DNA of 64,000 nucleotides from Dipteris shenzhenensis (lineage: Eukaryota > Polypodiophyta > Polypodiopsida > Gleicheniales): assembly GCA_047967505.1 (NCBI GenBank), contig CM106540.1, one strand, 5' to 3'. Both the position numbers and the translations under genes were made by a program. The notes beneath the pieces were generated by a model. It was given only the letters and a program-made list of their open reading frames with translations, was not told where the DNA came from and made no database searches. Of the stretch, positions 36,141 to 46,577 are shown piece after piece; the stretch's first letter is position 1; the number at the start of each line of letters is the position of its first letter.

Positions 36141-37514
36141 TCATATCAGCACAGTCTAATTCTCATGGTGCACAACCATCATCTTTATGCATGGATCTGA
36201 CTCTATCCTTTGCCATGAATGCAGATACTTAGCAGGAGTTCACTTATGATCATGAAATTATTCAGCAAGTAAGTCCTCAGTATGAGGCACTCACATCTTT
36301 TGCCGCATGCAGAGATACATGCCACGGTACATCCAACTCTTTAGGTAATTCCATTCCAGCATCCATGAACGATGCTTTCACCTCTAATATGGAGCAATCA
36401 CATCTCTGGACATACTTTCCATGAGCAGTATAGATAAACAAATCAGTTTTTAGGACATTCTAGCATCGGCGCAGTTATGCCACATTGTACCCTTGGATCC
36501 AATTATCACCACCACCACTTTCGATCAATAGGTCATTCCTCAGCACAAGGATACCTATGCATCAGTGCGGTCCTACCCCAGTGTAGTGGACATCTTCAGG
36601 TTTAGCCATAGTGCAAGTTGGGGAGACTTAGTGTTTCATCACGCACTTATGGGGCTATTGTATACAGTCCATACTTGATGCACATCAGTGGTTGATCTAG
36701 GATTATAGATCAATCCCTACATCAACATCACAGGCTTCTAGGCCTTTATACTATTAGCTCCTTCTTGATGAGCCTATGACAGATGGTACATCTAATGCCG
36801 ATGGATGTTTAGCCATGCACACATCAGACGACCTTTAGCTCATCAGTCGAGCATACAGGTTTGACAAGTTGCCATACCTTGTCATTTGTACGGGCCTCTT
36901 CTTTAGCAGAGGAGTGTATCATACCTACACGTTTGGCCCCAAATTTTCAACCCCTAGACCACATCGACTATTGACCCGCATCATTTGACAGAGATTATTC
37001 TACTGCAGCATACCTCTTTTGTTGTCAACTCTTTTGGGTTGGTGACACTCTCGTATGTCACAACCTACTTGATGACATCACCATAGTTACATCGACTAGC
37101 TTCACATCCGGATGCCTCTTCTTCAGAGTAGTTGCATAGTCTACGACGACTCATGACATGCTCAGCCTTGACATGTTCAGCATGCAACCATACATGCACT
37201 CATCCATGTAGTCATCTTTTGATTGACCATTCTGTGATCCAGGTGAGATTGACTTTCTGCATATTTCCTTCGTCTTCCCTTTGGCCTATTTTTTGGGTTT
37301 CGTTCCCAAAGGCGAAGGATGACCCACAACTTAAGAGAGGGAAATGCACATCTTGTATAGGATCGTAAGTTGTATTCATTGTACATGCTCCTGCTACGTA
37401 GTCACTATGCTCACATGCTACTCTGATTTCTTTTCAGTTTTGGATGCTAGCATACGCACCAAATAAAATCCACAAAAAGGTCTTGTACATGCATGCTCTA
37501 CTTACCTAGTGCAA

Positions 37515-37526
37515 TTTAAGAGGGGG
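37515..37526 (+). other. Polypurine tract
   Basis: TTTAAGAGGGGG directly precedes the LTR start TGTTAAAG, the normal arrangement for plus-strand priming in LTR retrotransposons. Confidence 0.75.
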
Positions 37527-37710
37527 TGTTAAAGATAGTGTAAATTGCACTATCCACATAGGGCATAGGGGAAAGCCCTAACCCTAACCCTAACCCTAAG
37601 GGGTTCACATGTATATCTTCATGTTCATTGTCAATACACTTAGTGTACAGGTAGCTATATCGTGTGCACTCCTCTCTCTCTCCCTCTCTCACTTCCACTA
37701 TCATGTAACA
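37527..37710 (+). repeat. 184-bp 3' LTR with TGTTA...TAACA ends
   Basis: The LTR starts TGTTAAAGATAGTG after the polypurine tract and ends CACTATCATGTAACA. These terminal inverted ends are imperfectly complementary over about 14 bp. It contains four CCCTAA hexamers at 37576-37599. Satellite monomer sequence follows directly at 37711. No matching 5' LTR was found in the window. Confidence 0.7.
37576..37599 (+). repeat. Four CCCTAA hexamers (telomere-like) inside the LTR
   Basis: Four perfect CCCTAA units lie in the LTR body. The hexamer differs from the usual plant CCCTAAA heptamer. At this length it is an interstitial motif, not a chromosome end. Confidence 0.9.
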
Positions 37711-38065
37711 AGATTTGGTATAGAGCTTGGGTACGATGTGGCTCAGAGTAATACCAACTCTTGGTACATTATGAGATATAGAGCCATGAATTTGCCTTAC
37801 CCTACAAAAAACATTTCGGCTCATGGTGTGGCACAAAAATTGTTATTTATCCTAAAACAATATGCTATGCTACTTTAAATGCAATACCACCTAGCCAAAA
37901 TATTCATTCGATCATGTATTAGAGTCCTATAAAGTTTCATCTTGTTTCAACTATTGATGCGTAACATGGTTATGAAAAACTAACGTTGGTGACCCACACA
38001 TGTTCTAGTGTGTGTGACTAGTTTTGTTTAAAAAAAAGGGCATGTGTAGGCCTATTTAAGGTTGG
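37711..38065 (+). repeat. Single, permuted monomer of the 356-bp satellite
   Basis: It runs from AGATTTGGTATAGAGC to GGCCTATTTAAG, almost exactly one satellite period but starting in mid-monomer relative to the 27.7 kb array. CCTAGCC is at 37890 and TTGGTGACCC at about 37986. It abuts the LTR end without a gap. Confidence 0.88.
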
Positions 38066-38288
38066 GGAGATGTCCAACCCATAGTTTCAATCCATGATCT
38101 TCACTCCAAGACCTCTAGCCCTTGATCTAATCTCTAATCTAAGGGATACATTCAAATTTGAGATAAAGCACTCCAAGCCATTAGATCAAGGGGTGGATCT
38201 AACAGATATCATCAAAGAATAAAGGGATGAAATATCTACCCTTCATCCAAACAAAGATCTAACCAAGGAGATGAGAGGAAAATCTACT

Positions 38289-38718
38289 TCAATCTAGGCC
38301 ATAGATTATATGGAAGATCCAAGGGAGGATATGGGTATAGAAGGTGCTTCAATTTGGGCCATAGAATTGATGGAAGATCCAACGGAGGAGATGGGTGTAG
38401 AAGGCGCTTCAATCTAGGCCATAATTTGATGGAAGATCCAAGGGTGGAGATGGCTGTAGAAGAGGCTTCAATTTGGGCCAGAGATTTAATGGAAGATCTA
38501 AGGAAGGAGATGGGTGTAGAGGTGCTTCAATCTAGGCCATAGATTTTATGGCAGATCCAAGGGAGGAGATGGGTGTAGAAGGGGCTTCAATTTGGGCCAT
38601 AGATTTGATGGAAGATCCAAGGGATTAGATGGATGTAGAAGGTGCCTCAATCTAGGCCATAGATTTCATGGAAGATCCAAGGGAGGAGATGAATGTAGTA
38701 GGCACCTCAATCATAGCC
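38289..38718 (+). repeat. 60-bp minisatellite, seven units plus partial
   Basis: The phrase TTCAATCTAGGCCATAGAT, or its TTTGGGCC variant, recurs at 38289, 38349, 38409, 38468, 38527, 38587 and 38647, with a diverged start at 38707. Each unit carries ATGGAAGATCCAAGGGAGGA. The two variants (CTAGGCC and TTGGGCC) alternate, suggesting an older 120-bp higher-order unit. Because 60 is divisible by three, 20-residue peptide repeats appear in open frames. Confidence 0.95.
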
Positions 38719-38861
38719 CTCCATTATGCGCCTATCCTAGCCCTCCATCTATGAAGGTTGATCTCCACCATCCATTATGGTCCTCCATTCTAGCCCCCCA
38801 TTATGTGCCTCCATATTAGCTTGATTTGGATCAAGGGAAAGGTACCTATTGATCACGTTTG

Positions 38862-39385
38862 ATACTCCTCCCACTCCCCCCTTTTATTTAATTTAAACCC
38901 TCCTCTTCCCCTATTTTACTTGAAGGCGTACCCTTCCCCCTTTAACCCTAACTATTTATACCACTCCCCCCTCCCTCCTATATTTAATTGAAGCCCTCTC
39001 CCCTTCCTCCTTTATCCCTAAATATTTTTCCATGTATACCATTCCTCCCCCCCCCCCCCCTTTCCCCCCCCTCTTTATTTAATTGAAGCCCTCCCTCCCA
39101 CCTTTATCCTTAAATATTTATACCACTCCCCCCCCCCCTTTATTTAATTGAAGCCTCCCTCCCCCCTTTATCCCTAAATATTTATGCCACTCTCCCCTCC
39201 TCCCTTATTTAATTGAAGCCCTCTCCCCTCCCTCCTTTATCCCTAATAAATATGTTTCCATCATATACCACTCCCCCCTCCTTCCCCCCTTTATTCCTAA
39301 ATATTTTATTTACTTGAAGCCCTCCCCCACCCCTCATTATCCCTAAATATTCTGCCATCATATACCACTCCTCCCCCCAACAACT
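38862..39385 (+). repeat. C-rich minisatellite, about 75-80 bp unit
   Basis: Six or seven degenerate units combine TTTATTTAATTGAAGCCCTC, poly-C runs of 6-12, TTTATCCCTAAATATTTATA and CCACTCCCCCC. It is strongly strand-asymmetric: C on the plus strand, G on the minus strand. Confidence 0.88.
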
Positions 39386-39389
39386 AATT

Positions 39390-40860
39390 AATACAAATAG
39401 AGACTTTACGTATCATATGTAAAAAATAGAGGCCAAGGGGGGGTGACTCCAGTCAAAACTTGGATTCATTCAAAAAGTAACCGGGTGTACTTTGCATAAG
39501 GATATGCTTCTTCAAATACAAAATGCCCAGTAGGCACCAAATCTAATTCCATGAGCCCTTCATCACCAGGTCCCTTGAATGGAACTCACTGTAGCTATTA
39601 CTAGGACTATCATGGCTGCACTCGTGCTACCACCCACGGTTTAAATTCAAACTATAGTAGTGGTGCTAGAAGTGCGAGCTTGTCCACCCATCCTAGTGCC
39701 GTATCCTTCATCAGCTACTTCCTATATTCTTGGAGGCAACCTTCAGTGTTCCACAGGGGTTGGTCGAGGGTTTGCAGTAGTAGAGCCTAAATTTGCCATA
39801 ATTTGGCAACCTTCTAGTTCAGAGTTGCATTATCCTCACTAGTTTGTTGTAACTCAGCATCGGCTCCTCGTAGGGTGGTGCCCCAAGGGTTAACACCACC
39901 TTAATCCACTTAGTCTAGGATGGGATTAATGATGAGACAAATAGATTCTCATAAAAAACCCATCCTAGTCTCATCTATGAGCTATGACACTTAGAAGTCC
40001 TATGTATAGCTTCAAACCCTATTCCTTTAATCCCTAGAAGATCCCATTTTTGTATTCATTGAAGGAATGCCTCATCTCACACAATACGTAACAAAGGGAT
40101 GGCCTCATTGGAACCAACTCATGCTCATATATGCGCCAAACTGTGGACATCATACGTGAGTAAAACATTCTCCACTTATAGTTGTATTGTGTCTCACTTT
40201 TTGTCCTCGGAGTCATGTGCTAAACAATGGACCTCTAGACGAGGTGAGTGAAACATTCTCTCCTTACAACTATATTCTACTACGGCTTTCATCTCTGGAT
40301 GCTCCAACATCAAAATGGTGTAATCTGGTTTTCGTATTGTGTTTCCACCGCAATGGGTGCCTTTATGGACTTGCGTGAGGCATGCAAGATTTCAATGAGC
40401 ATTCAAATTCTGCAATGTCACTTCTATCTACCCAACAATGCCAAAGTTATCCACATGGGCAGCACATTTTTAGCCCGAGTTTAGAAGAAGAGGCAGACAT
40501 ATAATTCGAATGCATCACAAAGGCCAATAAGATCCATGGAGCTAGAAATCTCTATTCAAAATGTCCAATGGCGACATCCAACAACAAGTGAAGGGGACAC
40601 ACATCTACGAGCCTGATTTGAGAGGATTGATTCGGGTTTGGCACCCTCTCCAACCCAGGCTGTGTGTTTTTTTAACGCCCACCATCAAAAACTTGCAACG
40701 CTCATAGAATAAATCTTGTGAATAAGGTGGTTGGCGGGCATCGATCAAGTAACCCATTCTAATAAGCGGAAAAGGGGAGCTGTCAAGGATAGGCTTATAA
40801 GTAAAACCAGTATGGATAATTTGACCAGTCAACCGAGAGGCCCTTGGCCGTGTCAAAGCC
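39390..40860. other. Unassigned stretch upstream of the C4H pseudogene
   Basis: No coding motif is recognised. The last 200 bp (from about 40660) form the natural promoter region of the pseudogene, with CCAACCACC on the minus strand near 40725, loosely like the AC elements of phenylpropanoid promoters. Confidence 0.3.
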
Positions 40861-40876
40861 CATGCGTTTACGTGAG

Positions 40877-40883
40877 TATAAAA
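40877..40883 (+). promoter_or_regulatory. TATA box upstream of the C4H pseudogene
   Basis: TATAAAA lies 239 bp before the presumed start codon and is followed by a C/T-rich leader containing repeated CTTC...TCGCCATAGC phrases. Its survival implies that the pseudogene arose from genomic DNA rather than from a processed mRNA. Confidence 0.55.
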
Positions 40884-41115
40884 CGCCCCCAGCTTCTTCC
40901 TCGCCATAGCTCACAGCTTCATCAGCTCGCCATTACCCACGCTTATCATTGCCATTGGCACCCCCCTTGTGTTACTCAGAGCTTCACTTCGCCATAGCCC
41001 GCCTTTTGGAGCTTCCTATTGCCAGCTCCTTCGCTTGATTTGCTCGCCATAGCTAGAATTTCAACCTTTCGTCTCTCTCATTTTCTTTCACCTTTCATTC
41101 CTCCCCTCCTTAGCC

Positions 41116-42050
41116 ATGGCTTGGCGCGAAGCCCCCGGCATCTTCGTCAACGCCTCCGCTTCCCCTCCCTTCGATTTCTTCCCAACCTTCGCCTCCACCC
41201 TCGTCCTTGTTGCCGCACTCATCCTATTTCCCCTTCTCCCTCGTCTTCACATCAGTCCCTCTTCTCATGAGCTTCGTGGACCGACGCCTACCGTGTCCAC
41301 CTTCGTCAACTGGCTGCGGTTCCGCGAGGCCCTCAACCCCAGAAATATGGCTGAGATGGCGAGGAGATAGGGGATGCTCAGCGCGATGTGGTGGTGGTAT
41401 CTTCTCCGAAGATGGCGAAAGAGGTGTTCTATACGCAGGATGTAGAATTCCGCTCCGGAGATCAGTGTCGTTATCCGAGACATGTGAGCCTGCGAGGAAT
41501 CCTCACTTCGGGAATCTCATCAGAAACAGGCTCCACAGAATGATTTTCTCAAAAACGTACAGGATCCGGTCTATTTACGACTCATTCAGCTGCTCAACAA
41601 AGTGAATGGAGAACGGGCGCAAAGCTTCATGTATACTATGAGGCTTTTTACGCTCCCTTAAACCACGCCTGCGAGGTTACTTCAGCGATGTCTGGCAAGC
41701 AAATCAGCGCAGACTCGCTTTTCTTTAGAGACGCGTTTCTGAATGAGCGCGAAAGGTTTGGTTCTGCCTTAAACATAGCGGGGCATAGCCAACAATTCTC
41801 GATACCGGAGGAGACCAAAGGAATGCATTCCTAAACAATGAATTCACCTGCATTACTTTCGGTTGCGGGAGGAGGAGCTGCCCAGGCATGATAATTGCAC
41901 TGCCGTTTCTTGCTCTTATTATTGGCAGCCTAATGCAACCATACGATCTGCTTCCGGCTGAACAATCTAGACCTGAGACAAACGGGTGGGCAGTTGAGTT
42001 TCCACATTGCCATTAAGCAATCTATGATCGTTGTCCAACCGAAGGTGTAG
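41116..42050 (+). pseudogene. Cinnamate 4-hydroxylase-like P450 (CYP73A) pseudogene
   Basis: The ATG at 41116 opens a hydrophobic anchor (STLVLVAALILFPLLPRL). Diverged C4H landmarks follow: RGPTPTVSTFVNWL and ALNPRNMAEMARR, then a stop at 41368-41370 where the family has Tyr. VVVVSSPKMAKEVFYTQDVEF follows about 20 bp later, after a small deletion. LIRNRLHRMIF, DPVYLRLIQLL, VNGERAQSF and RDAFLNERERFG come next, in three frames. Then there is a jump to the heme loop FGCGRRSCPG (41858-41887), GMIIALPFLALIIGSLMQPY, and the C4H-type end TGGQLSFHIAIKQSMIVVQP with a stop at 42048-42050. The family is about 505 residues. Here roughly 200 are missing, including the I-helix and ExxR regions. The enzyme hydroxylates cinnamate to p-coumarate on the ER membrane. 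This copy cannot work. Confidence 0.8.
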
Positions 42051-42495
42051 GGTGTAAGATTTAAGAGTGGACCATTGTAGCCGCGTGCAGGGTATGTGAG
42101 GATAGACTTTCGAGCTATGCTTTGACGCGTCAAAGATCAATTGCAACACAGCTCACACACCATCTTAAACATTCGAAAAAGTCGTACTATAGGACAATGA
42201 AAATGCAGCCTGCAAGCCTTTTTGGTTATTTATAAACCACATGATACGCTTTTCCGTTATCCATAACATGACAATAGATATCAATCCTTGTTTTTCCCAC
42301 TCTCTTAACTTACAACTATAAAATAAGAAAATATGTGATTGGAGAAGCTTCTTCATGGAAGTATCCGTTTGGAATAGGCCTAAAACTATAAGAAATATAG
42401 AGTCTAGAGAATGAACGGGTGTAGACAATGATCTTAGAGATTGAGAGAAAGGTATGCCTCTAAAGTTGGCTATTAGAAAGTTTCAATTATAATGA

Positions 42496-42715
42496 AAGCG
42501 CATCACCCATGAATAGGTTATGGATAGATACTTTCATTTACAAACCAATGATGCCTTAATCACGTCTCTCACTATTGTAGCTTGCTTTAGATATTTTTAA
42601 CTCCCCTAAAAGTGCATCACCCATGAATAGGTGATGGATACTTAAGATACTTTCCTTTGCAAGCTATGAAGCCTTAAACATGTTTATCACTTTTGAAGCT
42701 TGCTTGAGATATTAT
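42496..42715 (+). repeat. Diverged 114-bp tandem duplication
   Basis: CATCACCCATGAATAGGT at 42501 recurs at 42615. Both copies contain related text for GATGGATA...TACTTTC, GCCTTAA and TAGCTTGCTT...GAGATATT. The surrounding 42.05-43.9 kb shows no recognisable gene. Confidence 0.75.
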
Positions 42716-43510
42716 CCTCAATGACTTATCCCCAATTGTTGCAATGCAATTGATGAATCGGATGTCGATGTAGTCCACCACATGAATGAACCGTACATAT
42801 TCAAGATGCTATAATCATGGCTTCGCTTAATTTTGCATGACCACAATTTATTGCATGATAAAACTTGTATCGAATAGGGTTACATGATTTTCTATGACTA
42901 TCTCCTCTCCAAATGATTAAAGATCAAGTCATATATGTGGATTGGTACTTGTGATTTTGTTAAAACCAAGCCTAAGCCATTAGACCATGGGGGTTATAAC
43001 ACTTTTCAACAATGCCTAAAAAGAAGATTTAGAGTATTGTTTTCCATTACAACCTTAGAATCTTAGAGTTGACCTTTTCAAGAAAGGAGGGAGTGTTTTC
43101 CAAAGACAAGAACGTACCCTCTATATATTTGATTCATCGTTGAGCTTTCAAAAAGAAAGGATCCCTTGTTGAGCCTTATAAAAAGAAACTAGATAGTTCT
43201 TTTATAAAATAAAATGAGAAACATGCTCAATTTAGGGATTATGTCTAGATGAGCAAGTAAAATGGAACCATCCCCTCCCATTGCTACCATTAGCGATGCT
43301 ATTCTTTGACACTTATTACGTAAGTTATTTGTGCCAAAAAGACTTAAAATGTCAGAGTTCCAGCGATATTTGCATCAATATTAACATTGGTATTGGTTCT
43401 GGTATGTCTATTATAAAAAGAGTTGATATTAGCATTGAAAATGCTTCTAGAAAAACGTATAAAGTCAAGCATCCATATTCAAACATGCCTAAATTTGGGT
43501 AGTGTGGGGT

Positions 43511-43580
43511 TTCACCCTACCTAAACCTTGCAAAAATAAAATCAAATTCACCCTACCTAAACCTTGCAAAAATTAATTCA
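43511..43580 (+). repeat. 36-bp tandem duplication
   Basis: TTCACCCTACCTAAACCTTG at 43511 is repeated at 43547 with the same CAAAAA tail. Confidence 0.85.
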
Positions 43581-43934
43581 AATTCAATTGTTTTCACAAT
43601 CAAAAATATATTCTATCAATATTTTCCTTCATCATTTAATCAATTAAAGCATCATTGGAATCTTCATTGTGAGATTAATGCTCATCCTCTTGATCATCCC
43701 TAGCCAGGTCTCACACATCTTTAGCATGAAGATCGAGGTCTCCAAAATCAGTATATCACTACCCATTATTGATGTTTTTTAAAATGCATATTATATTTTC
43801 TAAAATTTTAACTTTGAAAATCATTGATACTACCGTAGATATTTCTGTTGAAACAACTTCGTCGATATTACTGTCTATATTACCATGGATATTTGTGTCA
43901 ATGAATGAACATATCAACACTATTTCATCGATAT

Positions 43935-44065
43935 TTTCATCATGCAAACAATTGTCCCTCTGTTATTTTGACTTTTTTGTCTTGATATTGCAAACGATTG
44001 TCTCTCTGTTATTTTGTCGATATTTCCATTGCAAACAATTGTCCCTCTATTATTTTGATGCTAAT
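43935..44065 (+). repeat. Three copies of GCAAACAATTGTCCCTCT-type unit
   Basis: The phrase recurs at about 43943, 43987 and 44031 (44-bp spacing) with GTTATTTTG following. An AT-rich open frame (43769-44224) runs through it but has only repeat-like Ile/Phe/Ser text and is not convincing as a gene. Confidence 0.75.
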
Positions 44066-44695
44066 ATCAACCTTGTCAAATTTTCTAGACCTGCTTTTGA
44101 TGGTAATATCGCCAGTAATATTGACACTAGCAAAACATCCCGAGAGTGTATCGACATAAATATCGATGCTTTTTTTGGAAATGAAATTTTCTTTAGGGGT
44201 AGATTAGGGCTGGCCAAGCCCTAATCTTTCCCTTTGTATATAAAGGTGTTTTTACAAAATTGTTTTGGCCATTTATAAAAGTGTAGACTAGTTTGAACTC
44301 CCATCCTCATTGGCATTACCATGGTTGTCATCGTCATCATCATCCTCTTCCACCCCTCCAGTGTCTCCTCCACGATCATCATCCTCCTCCTCATCCTCTT
44401 CCCCCCCTCTAGTTACTTCTTCATGGCGGGCCTTTTCCAAGAATTCATCTCCATCCCGGGGTTGTTCAACAAGTCAACGTGTTAGAGAGGTTAGTACACG
44501 TTCAACCCTATTCTTGCATTTGAAAATAAATGCATGTAGTTTAAAGATCTTACATCAACAAATGGGACGAATTCCTCGGCTTGTTCGAGCATCTCAAAGA
44601 GTGTGGTTGTACCATTATCGTAATATCAATATTCATCTTTTGAACATGCTTTGCCCATTTTTTCATGGACTAAAATTTACAAGAACACATGTTAG

Positions 44696-44866
44696 TGAGA
44701 GTGCTCTCAACGGAAGCAAGAACAGAAGAGGCAGAGAGAGAAACAGAGAGCCACACAAGCTTTAGTGGGTGCAGAACCACCCTAATCTTCTTTTTCATTC
44801 ATTTATATATGTGTTTGAGTATTGTACATAATCGGGGTAAAGGCACAGTGACCTCTAACCCCCACA
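44696..44866 (-). repeat. 3' LTR of the full-length copia (171 bp)
   Basis: On the plus strand it runs from TGAGAGTGCTCTCAACGG to CTCTAACCCCCACA. It pairs with the 5' LTR at 50368-50538, both exactly 171 bp. The first bases include the self-complementary GAGAGTGCTCTC. Confidence 0.97.
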
Positions 44867-44878
44867 ACCTCCCACTTA
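44867..44878 (-). other. Polypurine tract beside the 3' LTR
   Basis: The minus strand reads TAAGTGGGAGGT immediately before the LTR start TGTGGGGGTTAG, the expected plus-strand primer position. Confidence 0.7.
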
Positions 44879-44921
44879 AAGGACAATGTGCCTTTAAGGG
44901 GGAACAACCACAGTGAGCATA

Positions 44922-46037
44922 CTATCTAATGCCCATCAATACACGACAATACTCAAACCGCTGACTAGGTAGACTCTTCATCAGCATATCTGCAAGGTTA
45001 TCATCTGTATGAACCTTGACAAGCTCTATGTGCTTGTCCTCAAGTACCTCCCTGATGAAGTGGTACCTGACCTCAATGTGTTTGGTCTTTGCATGAAAGA
45101 CCGGATTCCGTGCTAGCTGAATATGACTCATGGAACCACTATGCAATGTCGGTACACCTGTATGAATCCCCAAATCTCCCACTAGCCAATCAAGCCATAT
45201 AGCCTCCTTGTAATCCTCTGTGGCTGCAACATACTCAGCCTCTGTGGTAGACAAAGCAACACACTTCTGTGCGTGAGACATCCACGATACTGCACCACCC
45301 GCGAAGGTGAACACATAACCAGAAGTGGATCTCCTACTATCCACATGACCTGCATAGTCTAAATCTGTGTACCCAAGTACACGCATGTCTCCTTTACCAA
45401 AGCAAATGCACATCTCCTGGGTACCCTTCATGTACCTCATGATGCACTTAACTGCCTCCCAATGCCTCTTTCCTAGATTAGCCATATACCGGCTAACAAC
45501 TTCCACTGCAAATGCAATGTTTGGTCTAGTAGCTATCATAGCATACATAAGACTCCCAACTGCTGATGCATAAGGAACCTTGGCCATCATGGCCCTTTCC
45601 TCATCTGATTTGGGACTATCTATATGACTCAGTTTCACATATGGAGGCAATGGAGTACTCACTACCTTCCCCCCCTCCATATTGAAACGCTGCAATATTT
45701 TTGTAACATACTCTTTTTGTGAAAGCCAAAGGAGTTTCCTACTCCGATCACGCGTGATGCGCATACCAAGAATATGACTTGCAAGTCCCAAATCCTTCAT
45801 ATCAAAGGCCTCATGCAACTTGGCGTTTAATGCATCTAGCTCATAAGTATTCTTGCTAGCCAATAGCATATCATCCACATATATTGCCAAAATTATCAGG
45901 CTATTATCCTTAGCCCTTTTAGTGTAGAGGCAGTGATCAATTTCACTCCTTCTAAAACCCTTGGACCGAATGAAAGCATCAAACTTCTGAGACAATTCTC
46001 TAGGCGCTTGCTTAAGACCATAGAGACTCTTCTTCAA
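44922..46037 (-). pseudogene. pol: Copia RT C-terminal half and RNase H
   Basis: The frame starts LYGLKQAPRELSQKFDAF and holds the catalytic box LAIYVDDMLLASKNTYELD. The conserved VGSLMYAMIATRPNIAFAV follows, then RNase H with GYTDLDYAGHVDSRRSTSGY, VALSTTEAEYVAATED and KHIEVRYHFIRE. It ends normally 56 bp before the 3' LTR. This half of the polyprotein is uninterrupted over 371 codons, in contrast to the damaged region just upstream. Confidence 0.93.
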
Positions 46038-46577
46038 CTTGCAAACTAAATGCTCTTTGTCCTTTTCTTCAAAGCCTTCCGGCTACACCATGTAAATTTC
46101 CTCATGCTAATCCCCATGCAAGTAAGCTGTCTTGACATCCATCTGCATAAGCTCCATATCCTCTGATGCCACTAGTCCAAGCATGCATCTAAGTGTGGCC
46201 ATCTTCACAACCGGAGAGAAAATCTCATCAAAGTCCACACCTTTCTCTTGCTTGAACAATTTAGCGACCAAACGGGCCTTGTACCTAGGCACATCATCAC
46301 TTGTGACCTTCATTTTGTAGACCCATTTACATGGCAATGCTTTCTTTCCATGTGGCAAAGAAACCAAGTCCCAAGTCTTATTCTTCATAAGTGAACTCAT
46401 CTCTGATTTCATAGCATACTCCCACTTGCGTTGATCCTCACGCATCATAGCCTCTCTGTAGCAAGAAGGCTCCCCGCAATCAGTAAGCATCACATAGTCT
46501 ACCCCTGGAACAAACCTATCAGGCGGTCTAGACACTCTAGATGATCTTCTCAAGGGCATTTTAGCTTGCTGTCCCAC
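46038..46577 (-). pseudogene. pol: Copia RT N-terminal half, with stops
   Basis: It carries RPPDRFVPGVDY, then the RT start (MMREDQRKWEYAMKSEMSSL, KTWDLVSLP, CKWVYKMKVTSDD), RYKARLVAK, FSPVVKMATLR and MQMDVKTAYLHGD. Stops follow at about 46110 (after HGD) and 46091 (before PEGF), the latter a probable CAG to TAG change. Another TAG at about 46575 separates it from the integrase frame. Confidence 0.9.

Larger units (their letters stand above)
34594..37526 (+). mobile_element. Non-coding internal region of an LTR element (LARD-like), 5' end missing
   Basis: Upstream of the polypurine tract and LTR at 37515-37710 lies almost 3 kb with no gag or pol motif in any frame. The repeat CCTCAGCATGAGGCA, with AGTAAGCC spacers, occurs at about 36058-36130 and again near 36275. 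C/T-rich repeats lie at 34760-34930. It could be the internal part of a non-autonomous element (the LARD class). Only the right end is secured; the left limit is simply where the copia LTR ends, so unrelated DNA may be included. Confidence 0.4.

Noticed and set aside
37576-37599. Chromosome end or true telomere tract
   Set aside because: Only four units, embedded in an LTR with unrelated sequence on both sides.
43769-44224. 151-codon plus-strand open frame
   Set aside because: It runs through a 44-bp tandem repeat, is composed of Ile/Phe/Ser-rich text from AT-rich DNA and has no domain.
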